This document shows positions 53,743 through 62,612 of a DNA stretch of 64,000 nucleotides, one piece after another. The notes under the pieces were generated by a model, which was not told the DNA's origin, made no database searches, and was given only the letters and a program-made list of their open reading frames with translations. This DNA comes from Methylobacterium sp. J-030 (GTDB taxonomy: Bacteria; Pseudomonadota; Alphaproteobacteria; Rhizobiales; Beijerinckiaceae): positions 55,639-119,638 of the forward strand of contig NZ_JAKSYM010000249.1 of assembly GCF_022829545.1 (NCBI RefSeq), written 5' to 3'. The position numbers and the translations under genes are program-made. Numbering within the stretch: position 1 is the first letter of the stretch; every line of letters begins with the position of its first letter.

Positions 53743-54612
53743 ATGGTGCGGGACAAGAGCAAGCGGGCCGAGCAGGAGGCGCGCCGCGACGAGTTGCTCA
53801 AGGAAGTCTCCGAGATCGGCCGGCCAGATGCCTACGTGCTGCACGAGGTCATCCGCCTCGAAGGCGACGAGGAGCTGCGGCGGGACGGGCTCGCCCTGTT
53901 CCTGTCGGCCTTCGCGGCCGGCCTGAGCATCGCCCTGTCGCTGATCGTCCCCGGGGTCCTGCGCAGCCACCTGCCCGAGACCGATTGGGCGAAGATCGTG
54001 AGCTCGATGGGCTACGCGGTCGGGTTCCTGGTCGTGGTGCTGGGGCGGCAGCAGCTCTTCACCGAGAACACGATCACGCCGGTCCTGCCGCTCCTGCACG
54101 ACCGCTCGGTCAAGACGGCCGTGCGGGTGGTCCGGCTGTGGGGCATCGTCCTGTTCGGGAACATCCTGGGGACGCTCGCCATCGCGACCGTGGTGGCCCA
54201 TTCGGGTGCCTTCGAGCCGCCGGTGCTCAAGGCCTTCGCCGAGATCAGCCACGACGCCATCGCGCACGACTTCTGGTCGACGTTCGTGAAGGCGATCTTC
54301 GCCGGCTGGATGATCGCCCTGATGGTTTGGTTCCTGCCCGCCACCGCCAGCGCGGCGCCCTTCGTGATCCTGCTGATGACCTGGCTGGTCTCGCTCTGCG
54401 GCCTCGCCCACATCGTGGCCGGATCGGTCGAGGCGTTCTACCTCGTGGTGACGAACGCCGCCTCGATGGAGGATTACGGCCTCAAGTTCTTCCTGCCGAC
54501 TCTGCTGGGCAACACCTTCGGCGGCGCGACCCTGGTGGCGGTGCTCAATTACGGGCAGGTCGCGCCGGAGGTGGAGGAGACCAAGGCGGTGGAGGGCGAA
54601 CGGCCGGATTGA
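53743..54612 (+). CDS. Formate/nitrite transporter family protein (YfdC-like)
   Basis: 289 residues. A charged cytoplasmic N-terminal helix (~55 residues, KSKRAEQEARRDELLKEV) leads to six helices of FNT topology, with GLSIALSLIVPGVL, LGRQQLFTENTITPVLPLL and GGATLVAVLNYGQV. The FTEN motif after helix 2 and the long N-terminus place it with YfdC-type FNT proteins rather than FocA. Possible substrates are small monocarboxylates; in a methylotroph formate is an interesting option but unproved. Confidence 0.85.
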   Translation: MVRDKSKRAEQEARRDELLKEVSEIGRPDAYVLHEVIRLEGDEELRRDGLALFLSAFAAGLSIALSLIVPGVLRSHLPETDWAKIVSSMGYAVGFLVVVLGRQQLFTENTITPVLPLLHDRSVKTAVRVVRLWGIVLFGNILGTLAIATVVAHSGAFEPPVLKAFAEISHDAIAHDFWSTFVKAIFAGWMIALMVWFLPATASAAPFVILLMTWLVSLCGLAHIVAGSVEAFYLVVTNAASMEDYGLKFFLPTLLGNTFGGATLVAVLNYGQVAPEVEETKAVEGERPD

Positions 54613-54622
54613 GACCGGCGGG

Positions 54623-55903
54623 TCAGTCGAGCTTCACGGGCGGGCTGATCAGGTGATCGAGGTCGTCGAGCAGCCACGTCAGGGTCCCGCGGACAGGTCC
54701 CAGCAGGCCGATCTGGTGCTGGCGATACAGGAGGTCGTGCGTCAGCCGGGCGGACAGGCCGCTCAGGTGGCCGCCGCCGAAGGTGTAGCGGCCCAGCGTA
54801 CCCCAGCCGTTGAAATCGGCCAGCGAAACGATGGCGCCCTTCTCGACGTAGTGGAACGGCGGCAGCGGCGACGCCACCGTGTCGCCGCGGGCCAGCACAC
54901 GGCCGAGATGGCGGGCGAGGTGCTGGGCCTGCTGCCGGGCGGCCTGGGCGGTGGCCGGGACCGGCTTACCGGTCTGCGGATCGACGAGGCCGGCGCAATC
55001 GCCGAGCGCGAGGATTGCCGGATCGCAAGTCGTGCGCAGATCCGGGCCGACGACGAGCTGCCCGGTCCGGGACCGCTCCAGCCCGTCGAGGCCGGCGAGC
55101 ACGTCGGGAGCCTTCACGCCGGCCGCCCAGACCTTCAAACCTGCGGAGATCCGGCTTCCGTCCTTCAGGGTGAAACCCGTCGCGTCGGCCGCAATCACCA
55201 TCGCGCCGGTTCGGACTTCGACGGCGAGGTCCGACAGGGTGCGGGCGGCGGCGCGCGAGACTTTGTCGGGGAAGGCCGGCAGCAGCCGCGGTCCGCTCTC
55301 GATCAGGGTGAGCCGCAGGCGCTGCGGCAGGTCCGGCGAGCCGTAGGTCGAGAGCAGGTCGATGGCGTGCTTGAGCTCGGCGGCGAGTTCGACGCCGGTG
55401 GCGCCGCCGCCCACGATCGCGATCTCCAGCCTGCCGCCGCGGTCCAGACGCGCCAGCAGATGGCGCCGGAACTGGTCGTGAAAATGCTCGGCCTCGCTCA
55501 GGTCGTCGATGGTGAGACAGTGCTCGGCGACGCCCGGCGTACCGAAATCGTTGGCGCGGCTGCCGACGGCGAGAACCAGCAGGTCGTAGGCGAGGTCGAT
55601 CTCCGGCCGCCCCTCGGCGGCTTCGACCGCGAGCTTCACGCGCTTGGCGGTTCGATCGACGCCGGTCAGGACCCCGGGCTGGAACCGGAAGCCGTTGCGG
55701 CGCGCCTGGGCGAAGAAATCGACCGTCTGCCGGTCGGCCCGGGCGGTGCCGGCCGCGAAGGTGTGCAGCATCGGCTTCCAGACATGGGACAGGCTGCGGT
55801 CGGCGAGGATCACGGCGGCGCGGCCGCCGCGTCCGAGGCTGGTGGCCACCTCGATGCCCGCGACCCCGCCGCCAACGATGACGATCCGCGCCTTGTCCGT
55901 CAT
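54623..55903 (-). CDS. NAD(P)/FAD-dependent oxidoreductase, NDH-2-like
   Basis: About 426 residues from ATG 55903; a start at 55975 would add 24 residues. Two dinucleotide folds are present, VIVGGGVAGIEVATSLGRGG and IAIVGGGATGVELAAELKHA, with FAD-contact ILALGDCAG. The C-terminal VSLADFNGWGTLGRYTFGG and TWLLDDLDHLISPP segment resembles the membrane-anchoring region of type 2 NADH dehydrogenases. It probably passes electrons from NADH to quinone. It lies just downstream of the atp terminator, on the same strand, so needs its own promoter. Confidence 0.85.
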   Translation of the reverse strand: MTDKARIVIVGGGVAGIEVATSLGRGGRAAVILADRSLSHVWKPMLHTFAAGTARADRQTVDFFAQARRNGFRFQPGVLTGVDRTAKRVKLAVEAAEGRPEIDLAYDLLVLAVGSRANDFGTPGVAEHCLTIDDLSEAEHFHDQFRRHLLARLDRGGRLEIAIVGGGATGVELAAELKHAIDLLSTYGSPDLPQRLRLTLIESGPRLLPAFPDKVSRAAARTLSDLAVEVRTGAMVIAADATGFTLKDGSRISAGLKVWAAGVKAPDVLAGLDGLERSRTGQLVVGPDLRTTCDPAILALGDCAGLVDPQTGKPVPATAQAARQQAQHLARHLGRVLARGDTVASPLPPFHYVEKGAIVSLADFNGWGTLGRYTFGGGHLSGLSARLTHDLLYRQHQIGLLGPVRGTLTWLLDDLDHLISPPVKLD

Positions 55904-56000
55904 GCCGACCCCGTTCTCACCCGCGTCGGCAACGTTGTTCGGAGCGTCGATGTTCGTCAGCTTGAACGCGTGCATGCGCGACGACGGAAGCGGCCCAATA

Positions 56001-56026
56001 AAAAAGCCGCCCGTAGGCGGCTTTTC
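56001..56026 (-). terminator. Intrinsic terminator of the atp operon
   Basis: On the minus strand an AAAAGCCGCC-CTAC-type hairpin (stem GCCGCC / GGCGGC) is followed by TTTTTTATT. It begins 20 bp after the atpF stop and before the NDH-2-like gene, a textbook rho-independent signal. The A-tract on the other side makes it potentially bidirectional. Confidence 0.9.
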
Positions 56027-56045
56027 GTTCCCCTGTCTGGCAGGG

Positions 56046-56534
56046 TCAGGACCGCAGGCGGGTCCGGACCTCGCCGAGGCTCGCGCGGATCAGGCCCTGC
56101 GCCGCCTCGCCCTGCAGCCGCTCGCGCAGGATCGTCTCCGACACCTTTACGGCGGCTTCCGCGGCTGCGGCCCGCACCTGGGCCTCGGCCTGCGCCTCGG
56201 CCTGGGCGATCTTCACCTCGGCGGCCTTGGTCCGGCGGGCCAGGAAGTCGTCGAGCTTGCGGTGCCCCTCCTCGGCGGCCCGCTTGGCCTCCTCGCGGGC
56301 GCCGGCGACGATCGACTCGGCCTCCTTCTCGGCCTCGGCGCGGCGGCGCTTGTAGTCGGCCAGCACGGCGGCCGCCTCCTCGCGCAGGCGCTTGGCCTCG
56401 TCCAGCTCGTGACGGACGCGCCTGGCACGGCCATCCAGCCCCTTGGTCATCGCCGTGAAGCCGCCGACCTTCCAGGCGATGGCCATGAAGATCACGAACG
56501 CGACGGCGACCCAGAATTCGGCTTCGAGCAGCAT
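56046..56534 (-). CDS. atpF: ATP synthase F0 subunit b
   Basis: 162 residues. One N-terminal helix ([19 protein letters not shown]) and a long charged coiled-coil ([39 protein letters not shown]) form the peripheral stalk. Last gene of the operon. In alphaproteobacteria b and b' occur together, as here. Confidence 0.95.
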   Translation of the reverse strand: MLLEAEFWVAVAFVIFMAIAWKVGGFTAMTKGLDGRARRVRHELDEAKRLREEAAAVLADYKRRRAEAEKEAESIVAGAREEAKRAAEEGHRKLDDFLARRTKAAEVKIAQAEAQAEAQVRAAAAEAAVKVSETILRERLQGEAAQGLIRASLGEVRTRLRS

Positions 56535-56548
56535 CGTTGGGGTCCCGT

Positions 56549-57127
56549 CTAGTGTGCGGTGGCGTCGAGGGCGCGGTCGAGGGTGGCCCGGTCGGGGGCT
56601 TGGCCCGTCAGGCGCTCGACGATCGCCGAGGCGGCCTCGCCCGCGATGGAGCGGACATTGCCCATGGCGGCTTCGGTCCGCTGGCGGATCGTCGCCTCGG
56701 AGGCAGCGAGCTTGACGTTCAGCTCCTGCTCCAGCGCCTTGCGCTTGGTCTCGGCCTTCGCGGCGAGTTCGTTCCGGGTGGTCTGCGCGATGTCGCGCGC
56801 CTTGCCCTGGGCATCCCGCAGCGCGGTCTCGAAGGCGACGCCGGCGGCATCGGCTTCGACCTTCATCGCCTGCGCCTGATCGAGATCGGCGCGCAGCCGC
56901 TCCGCACGGGCGCTCAGGATCGACTGGATCCGCGGCAGCGCGATCTTGTCCATCAGATAATAGAGGAGACCGAAGGCCAGGGCGAGCCAGATCAACTGCG
57001 CCAGGAAGCCGGAGGTCTCGAAGGGCGGGAAGGCGCCGGTATGCGCCTCCGTGTGCTCGGTATGGCCCGGCACGATCTGCGTGTCGGCGCCCGGGGGCGG
57101 CGTGGTGAGGGGGTTGGGCTGCGCCAT
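56549..57127 (-). CDS. atpF': ATP synthase F0 subunit b'
   Basis: 192 residues. A ~35-residue Pro/Gly/His-rich N-terminus precedes the membrane helix ([19 protein letters not shown]) and coiled coil ([34 protein letters not shown]). The b' form is typical of photosynthetic and related alphaproteobacteria and pairs with b in the stator. It lies 14 bp before atpF. Confidence 0.93.
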   Translation of the reverse strand: MAQPNPLTTPPPGADTQIVPGHTEHTEAHTGAFPPFETSGFLAQLIWLALAFGLLYYLMDKIALPRIQSILSARAERLRADLDQAQAMKVEADAAGVAFETALRDAQGKARDIAQTTRNELAAKAETKRKALEQELNVKLAASEATIRQRTEAAMGNVRSIAGEAASAIVERLTGQAPDRATLDRALDATAH

Positions 57128-57246
57128 GGGACCGCTACACTGACACCGTTCGTTGAGGCCACCGGGGGGCGGTGGCCGACGAAGGCGGGCGCCCCGTCAC
57201 GGAGCGCCCACCGAGTTCACCGGGAGGCCGCGGCCTCCGGCGCCGA

Positions 57247-57474
57247 TCAAACGGCGAAGAGCAGCAGCAGCGCGATCAGCAGCGAGAAGATGCCGAGCGC
57301 CTCGGTGAGGGCGAAGCCCAGGAGCAGGGTGGCGCGCTGCCCGTCGGCGGCGGACGGGTTGCGAAGGGCGCCGGCGAGGAACTGACCGAACAGGTTGCCG
57401 AGGCCGATGCCCGCACCCGCCATGCCGAGGCAGGCGAGGCCGGCGCCGATGTACTTCGCAGCGACGGGATCCAT
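57247..57474 (-). CDS. atpE: ATP synthase F0 subunit c
   Basis: 75 residues. Two helices form the c-ring hairpin; the proton-binding glutamate is in [22 protein letters not shown] and the loop RNPSAADGQ is normal. It rotates with the F1 motor during proton flow. About 120 bp separate it from the b' gene. Confidence 0.97.
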   Translation of the reverse strand: MDPVAAKYIGAGLACLGMAGAGIGLGNLFGQFLAGALRNPSAADGQRATLLLGFALTEALGIFSLLIALLLLFAV

Positions 57475-57540
57475 GATAACTCCTGAGGTCTCTTCAGATC
57501 GAAACGTGCTTTGACGTTTGCGGCGGGTGGAGCCGGCCGA

Positions 57541-58296
57541 TCAGTGGCCGGGGTGAAGGGCGTCGTTGAGGTAGATCGCCGTCAGCGTCGCGAAGACGTA
57601 GGCCTGCAGCGCCGCGACGAGGAACTCGAGGGCGGTCAGCGCGATCGTCAGGAACAGCGGGAGCGGCGATAGCACGCTCCAGGCGCCGGCGAGAAGAAGC
57701 TGGACCACGAAGAACGCGAAGATCTTCATCGCGATGTGGCCGGCCAGCATGTTGGCGAAGAGACGGACCGACAGGCTGATCGGGCGCGAGATGAACGAGA
57801 TGATCTCGATCGGCACCAGGATCGCCAGGAGCGGCTTGGGCACGCCCGACGGCACGAACAGGCCGAAGAAGTGGGTGCCGTGCTTCATCACCCCGAAGAT
57901 CACCACGGTGGAGATCACCAGGGCGGCGAGCCCGAAGGTGACGATTAGGTGGCTGGTCACCGCGAAGGCGTAGGGGATCATCCCGAACAGGTTCAGGATC
58001 AGCACGAACATGAACAGGGAGAAGACCAGCGGCATGAACCGCTTGCCGCCGTCGCCGGTCGCCTGGTGCACCGTGTCGGCGATGAACTCGTAGAAGATCT
58101 CGGCCAGTGATTGCATCCGGCCCGGCACGATCGAGCGCGAGGCGGTCGCCACGATGGTGATCAGCGCGATCACCCCGACGGCGGCGAACATGTACAGGGC
58201 GGATTGGGTGAACGCGAGTTGCTGATGGCCGATATGGCCGAGCGACACGAGCGGCTTCAGCTCGAACTGCTCGATCGGGTCGATCGTGACCGCCAT
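57541..58296 (-). CDS. atpB: ATP synthase F0 subunit a
   Basis: 251 residues from ATG 58296. The essential arginine lies in PISLSVRLFANMLAGH, with PVEIISFISRP and TALEFLVAALQAYVFATLTAIYLNDA at the end. It forms the proton half-channels at the c-ring. A ten-residue longer reading upstream is unlikely. Confidence 0.97.
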   Translation of the reverse strand: MAVTIDPIEQFELKPLVSLGHIGHQQLAFTQSALYMFAAVGVIALITIVATASRSIVPGRMQSLAEIFYEFIADTVHQATGDGGKRFMPLVFSLFMFVLILNLFGMIPYAFAVTSHLIVTFGLAALVISTVVIFGVMKHGTHFFGLFVPSGVPKPLLAILVPIEIISFISRPISLSVRLFANMLAGHIAMKIFAFFVVQLLLAGAWSVLSPLPLFLTIALTALEFLVAALQAYVFATLTAIYLNDALHPGH

Positions 58297-58368
58297 TCCC
58301 GCTCCCGCCCTTCTTGTCCGACGCACCGGCTCAAGCCGGCCGCCTCGATTGCCACCGACCGGCGCGCC

Positions 58369-58743
58369 TTATGGCTCCTGCCGATCGCGCCGCTCCGGAC
58401 GCGCGCCGGAGAAACCCGACACCCGCATCACGTTGTAGACCCCCGCGACGAACCCGAGCATCAGAAGGACGATCAGGCCCCAGGGTTTGGTCCCGAAGAC
58501 ATGATCGACGATCCAGCCGAGTATGCCCCCCGCGATCACGCCGGCGACGAACTCCGTGGAGAGCGTCATGGCCTGGCCCAGCGAGGACGACCCGTTGGTC
58601 CGAGGGCGCGTGGAAGGCTCGGCAGCAGCCTGCGGCCGCTTCCGTTCGATCTGCGTCTCGAGACGTCTGAGCCTCGCGGAGAGTTCGCTGTCCGTCGGCG
58701 TCCCCTCGGTCCCGTTCCCACCCCTCGCGTCGTCGCCGTTCAC
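58369..58743 (-). CDS. atpI: AtpI/AtpZ-type assembly protein
   Basis: 124 residues from GTG 58743. An acidic/charged N-terminal half (SELSARLRRLETQIERKR) precedes two helices (TEFVAGVIAGGILGWIVDHVFG, WGLIVLLMLGFVAGVYNVMR). The second helix with a small-residue run fits the AtpI family that assists c-ring assembly and often begins the F0 operon. First gene of the operon here. Confidence 0.88.
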   Translation of the reverse strand: MNGDDARGGNGTEGTPTDSELSARLRRLETQIERKRPQAAAEPSTRPRTNGSSSLGQAMTLSTEFVAGVIAGGILGWIVDHVFGTKPWGLIVLLMLGFVAGVYNVMRVSGFSGARPERRDRQEP

Positions 58744-58805
58744 GGCTCAAAACTCACAGGGCGGGAGGATCCGGAACCGGCTGGACGCCCCCAGCAAGCG
58801 GGCGC

Positions 58806-58834
58806 ACCATAGTTTCGCCTATCTTGAGTGTCAA
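58806..58834 (-). promoter_or_regulatory. Sigma70-like promoter of the atp operon
   Basis: On the minus strand TTGACA (58834-58829), a 17-bp spacer and TATGGT (58811-58806) give a near-consensus promoter. Predicted start is near 58799, about 56 nt before the atpI GTG. Confidence 0.7.
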
Positions 58835-58932
58835 GGCGAAGCCCATACACGATAAGATATTGATCTTGCTGCGGTATTTCAGCCTGAGCCGCTTCTCCCG
58901 AGCGCTGCTTCGTACGAGCGCTGGCCCGGCGT

Positions 58933-59577
58933 TCAGGCACCGATGATCGGCTTGATCACCTTCTCCATGCCCTCCACCGTCATCTCGCCGGTGTAGCGCT
59001 CGCCGTTGATGAAGAAGGTCGGCGTGGAATCGACCTTGAAGACGTCGAGCCCGCGCTGCTTCACGGCGTTGACGGCGCCGTAGATCTTCTGGTCCTTCAG
59101 GCAGGCTTCGAAGGTCTGCTTGGTGTAGCCGGCCTGCCGCAGCATCTGCTCCAGCGCGTCCACCGGCTTCGGGGTGAAGGCCCAGGCCGGCTGCTGGTCG
59201 AACAGCAGGTCGGTGATCGGGTAGTACTTGGAATCGCCCTCGCAGCGGGCCAGCATGAAGGCGGCGGTGGCGAGCGGGTCGAGGGGGAATTCGCGCAGCG
59301 TGAACCGCACCTTGCCGGTGTCGATGTAGCGCTCTTTGAGCGTCGGCCACGTGTTGCGGTGGAAGGCGGCGCAGTGCGAGCAGGTCATCGAGGCGTATTC
59401 GATGATCGTGCACTTGGCGTCCGGGGGGCCGAGCCAGACGTCGCCGAGCGGACCCGGCTGCAGCAGGGCGGCCGCGTCGACACCCTGGGCCAGGGCGGCC
59501 CGGGAGAAGGATGGCAGGGCGAGGCCGGCGCCGAGGGCGAGGCCGGAGAGTTTAAGAGCGTCGCGTCGCGTCGTCAT
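58933..59577 (-). CDS. DsbA-family thiol:disulfide oxidoreductase, Tat-exported
   Basis: 214 residues. A twin-arginine signal (TTRRDALKLSGLALGAGLALPSF) precedes a thioredoxin-like domain with active site CSHC in SMTCSHCAAFHRN near residue 66, and the cis-proline loop VDSTPTFFINGERY. It belongs to the periplasmic DsbA/DsbG-like group (COG1651), which introduces or isomerises disulfides. It stands upstream of the atp promoter on the same strand. Confidence 0.9.
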   Translation of the reverse strand: MTTRRDALKLSGLALGAGLALPSFSRAALAQGVDAAALLQPGPLGDVWLGPPDAKCTIIEYASMTCSHCAAFHRNTWPTLKERYIDTGKVRFTLREFPLDPLATAAFMLARCEGDSKYYPITDLLFDQQPAWAFTPKPVDALEQMLRQAGYTKQTFEACLKDQKIYGAVNAVKQRGLDVFKVDSTPTFFINGERYTGEMTVEGMEKVIKPIIGA

Positions 59578-59667
59578 CGGGCAGGCTCCGCCGGATTGAT
59601 CAGTCTTGGCGTCCCGATGCGGGTACTCGGGCGCGACCGTCCTGGCAAGGCGACCGAATCGCCCCGC

Positions 59668-60150
59668 TCAACGGTCGGGGCGCGTGGCGACGGCCGCGGT
59701 GCCGAGGCGGTCGAGGGCGGCGCGCAGGCCGTCATCGGCAATCCCCGCGACCGCCTTCTGCACTTCGACGGCCCGGGCCGGATCGATGCGGGTGCGCGGC
59801 GTCTGCGCGCCGGTCCGTCCAACCCGATCCTGCTGCAGCACGATCCGCGACACGCAAGGCCAGCCGTAATGCGCGTTGATCCGCTGGATCACCACGGGCG
59901 CGAGGTGCTGCAACTCGATGGCGAACACGCCCTCGACGCGCACCACCAGCGTACCGGAATCCGGCGTCTCGGCCTCCTTGCGGCGGCGCCTCGGCCATTC
60001 GAGCCGGGACGGCCGGCAGTAGCGGGCCAGCCGCTCGCCGACGATCTCCGGCCACGCGGCCAGGATATCGGTCGAGGCGAATCCCTGCGCCGCGAAGGCC
60101 GGCCCGATGCAACCCTCGATCAGTTCGGCCAGCGGTTTGACGCGCGCCAT
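59668..60150 (-). CDS. DciA-like protein (DUF721)
   Basis: 160 residues. The N-terminal DUF721 core (PLAELIEGCIGPAFAAQGF, AAWPEIVGERLARYCRPSRLEWP, VVRVEGVFAIELQHLAPVVIQRINAHYG) resembles DciA, which loads replicative helicase in bacteria lacking DnaC. The C-terminal half is variable. Function is assigned by family only. Confidence 0.83.
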   Translation of the reverse strand: MARVKPLAELIEGCIGPAFAAQGFASTDILAAWPEIVGERLARYCRPSRLEWPRRRRKEAETPDSGTLVVRVEGVFAIELQHLAPVVIQRINAHYGWPCVSRIVLQQDRVGRTGAQTPRTRIDPARAVEVQKAVAGIADDGLRAALDRLGTAAVATRPDR

Positions 60151-60283
60151 GGTGGTTCCGGCCCTGTGGATCGCGCGACGTTAGCGCAGGATGGTTGACG
60201 AAGGGAGGACGCAGCCGCGCTTTGCCCGGCCTATGATCGCCGCCGGCCTCCGGCTATGCAGCGCGGTCCCTGTCGACCCGATC

Positions 60284-61627
60284 ATGCCGCCCTGCACAGC
60301 CACGGATCATCAAGCCGGCCCCGGACCGCGCGCCGACGACCTGCTCGCCTGGTACGACCGGCACCGGCGGGTCCTGCCGTGGCGGGCGCTCGCCGGAGAG
60401 GTGCCCGACCCATACCGGGTCTGGCTCTCCGAGGTGATGCTGCAGCAGACCACGATCGCGGCGGTCCGGCCGTATTTCGAGCGGTTCCTCACGCGCTTCC
60501 CCAGCGTCTTCGCCCTGGCCGAGGCCCCCGAGGAAGCCGTGATGGCAGCCTGGGCCGGGCTCGGCTATTACTCCCGCGCGCGCAACCTGCATGCCTGCGC
60601 GAAGGCGGTCGCGGCGGCCGGCGGGCGCTTCCCCGACACGGCCGAGGGCCTGCGCAAGCTTCCGGGCATCGGCGCCTACACGGCGGGCGCGATCGCGGCG
60701 ATCGCCTTCGACCGGCCCGAGGCCGCCGTCGACGGCAACGTGGAGCGGGTCCTGAGCCGAGCCTACGCGGTCGAGGCACCGCTGCCGGGGAGCCGCCCGG
60801 AGATCCGCCGGCTGACGCAGGATCTGGTTCCGGAGGATAGACCCGGTGATTTCGCCCAGGCACTGATGGATCTCGGCGCCACGATCTGCACGCCCAAGCG
60901 GCCGGCCTGCGCGCTCTGCCCCTGGATGCTGCCGTGCCGCGCCCGGGCGCTGGGCACGCAGGAGACGTTTCCGCGCAAGATCAAGGTGACCAAGGGGGCG
61001 CTGCGCCGGGGGGCCGTCTTCGTGGCGATCCGCAGCGGCGACGAGGCGGTGCTGCTGCGGACGCGGCAGCCCGAAGGTCTGCTCGGCAGCATGGCCGAGC
61101 CGCCCGGCAGCGCCTGGGAGACGAATTACGATGTCGCCGGCGCCCTGCTCGACGCGCCCCTCGACGCACGGTGGAAACGGCTGCCGGGCCTGGTGCGCCA
61201 CGGCTTCACGCATTTCCCCCTGGAGCTGACCGTGTTCGCGGCCCGCGTGGCGCTCTCGACGCCGACACCGCCCGGGATGCGGTTCACGCCACGCTCGGCC
61301 CTCGACGCGGAGCCGCTGCCCGGCCTGATGCGCAAGGTCCTGGCCCACGCCTTCGACCCGAAGCCCGAACCGGAGAAGAAGCCGCGGGGGCGCCCGAAGA
61401 AGGAGCCGCCGCCGATGCCGCTGCTCGCCGCTTTGGAGGCGCCGGTCTCGATGCCGGATCCCGAGCCGCGCCCGCGCGTCCGGGCCGTGCCGAAGCCACC
61501 GCCGAAGGTAGCGCCCGCCCCCCCGCCGGAGGTGGATGATCTGCTCGATGGGGAGGTGGAGTTGCCCGCCGCTCCGGCGCGACAGAGATCGTCGGCGCGG
61601 CGGCCCGGCGCTGCAAGACGACGATGA
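60284..61627 (+). CDS. mutY: A/G-specific adenine glycosylase MutY with basic C-terminal tail
   Basis: 447 residues from ATG 60284; a start at 60191 would add 31. It removes adenine opposite 8-oxoguanine. HhH motif LRKLPGIGAYTAGAIAAIAF, catalytic glutamate in SEVMLQQTTI and aspartate in AAVDGNVERV, and the [4Fe-4S] cluster cysteines C-x6-C-x2-C-x5-C (CTPKRPACALCPWMLPC) are all present. The Nudix-like C-terminal domain is followed by ~95 residues rich in Pro, Lys and Arg, including PRGRPKKE, which resembles an AT-hook. Confidence 0.93.
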   Translation: MPPCTATDHQAGPGPRADDLLAWYDRHRRVLPWRALAGEVPDPYRVWLSEVMLQQTTIAAVRPYFERFLTRFPSVFALAEAPEEAVMAAWAGLGYYSRARNLHACAKAVAAAGGRFPDTAEGLRKLPGIGAYTAGAIAAIAFDRPEAAVDGNVERVLSRAYAVEAPLPGSRPEIRRLTQDLVPEDRPGDFAQALMDLGATICTPKRPACALCPWMLPCRARALGTQETFPRKIKVTKGALRRGAVFVAIRSGDEAVLLRTRQPEGLLGSMAEPPGSAWETNYDVAGALLDAPLDARWKRLPGLVRHGFTHFPLELTVFAARVALSTPTPPGMRFTPRSALDAEPLPGLMRKVLAHAFDPKPEPEKKPRGRPKKEPPPMPLLAALEAPVSMPDPEPRPRVRAVPKPPPKVAPAPPPEVDDLLDGEVELPAAPARQRSSARRPGAARRR

Positions 61628-61769
61628 AGTCGGATGGCGGGTGGGATGGACGCGGTGGCGGCGATGCCGAGGTCTCTCCCAGCCGCAACGATGCCCTTCG
61701 CAGATTCGTACATTCGGTTCAGGATGGCCATCCGGGCGATCGAAGATGCAGTCCAGAATCCCCACGCAC

Positions 61770-61950
61770 TCTCCCTCCCCCCTCTGCGGGGGAGGGTGGC
61801 CCCTGCGTCAGCAGGGGTCGGGAGAGGGGAGCCCGGCTTCCGGAAGGGGCGCGACCGTCATGAAGGCCGGCGTTTCATTCTGCACCGTCGCTCCCCTCTC
61901 CCGACCTCCTTCGGGGGCCACCCTCCCCCACAGAGGGGGGAGGGAGAGGA
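61770..61950. repeat. MITE-like palindromic element, copy A
   Basis: About 180 bp. Its ends are near-perfect inverted repeats of ~35 bp (left CTCCCTCCCCCCTCTGCGGG..., right the complement with one mismatch), and inner arms containing TCGGGAGAGGGGAGC are also inverted, so the element folds into long nested hairpins. No ORF inside. It lies between the mutY 3' end and the fchA 3' end and may act as a terminator. Confidence 0.8.
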
Positions 61951-61960
61951 GCGTGGATGG

Positions 61961-62602
61961 TCAGTTCACCTTGGCCTTCACCACCCCGTAGATCTTCTCG
62001 GTCAGCGCCCCGGCCTCCGCGAGCAACTCCTCGAGCTCCTTCAGCCGCTCGTCGGCGAAGTCCCGGTCTTCGAGCCCCTTGGCGTTCACGTAGACGTTGA
62101 GCGCCGCGCTGCGCAGGCCGCCATAGGCCGAGAGCACCGCCACGCCGGCATCCGACACCACGTTGAGATTGCCCTTGTCGGCGGTGATCGCCGCGAGGTC
62201 GATCACGTTGCGGCAGGCCCGGCAGCAGGCGAGCGGCACATCGCAGGCCGTCTTGAGCGCCGCCTGGATCTTTTCCGCGCGCGCCGCCTTCTCGTCGTCG
62301 GTGCCCTTGGGCATCCCGTAGGCGCCCATGACGGCGTCGAAGGCCTGGACGTCCTCGCCGATCATGCCGGTCAGCACGACCCGCAGCCCCTCGGACCGGG
62401 CGAGCACGTCCTTCAGCTCGGCCTCGACCTCGACGTACTTCTTCTTGCCGATGGTGAGGTTGCAGACCATCGACACCAGGGCCGCGCCCATGGCGCCGGA
62501 GATCGCCGCCGCGCCGCCGCCCCCGGGGGTCGGGGCGGCGCTCGCGAGCTCCGTCAGGAACGTCTCGATGCTGTCGGTCTCGGGGCGATGCGTGTCGGTC
62601 AC
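61961..62602 (-). CDS. fchA: Methenyltetrahydrofolate cyclohydrolase
   Basis: 213 residues, closely like FchA of methylotrophs: ETFLTELASAAPTPGGGGAAAISGAMGAALVSMVCNLTIGKKKY and CRACRNVIDLAAITADKGNLNVVSDAGVAVLSAYGGLRSAALNVYVNAKGL. It interconverts methenyl-H4F and formyl-H4F in C1 assimilation. It lies 10 bp after mtdA, in the order typical of Methylobacterium, but the next genes of that cluster (mtkA, mtkB) do not follow here. Confidence 0.96.
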   Translation of the reverse strand: MTDTHRPETDSIETFLTELASAAPTPGGGGAAAISGAMGAALVSMVCNLTIGKKKYVEVEAELKDVLARSEGLRVVLTGMIGEDVQAFDAVMGAYGMPKGTDDEKAARAEKIQAALKTACDVPLACCRACRNVIDLAAITADKGNLNVVSDAGVAVLSAYGGLRSAALNVYVNAKGLEDRDFADERLKELEELLAEAGALTEKIYGVVKAKVN

Positions 62603-62612
62603 CGGCGCCTCC

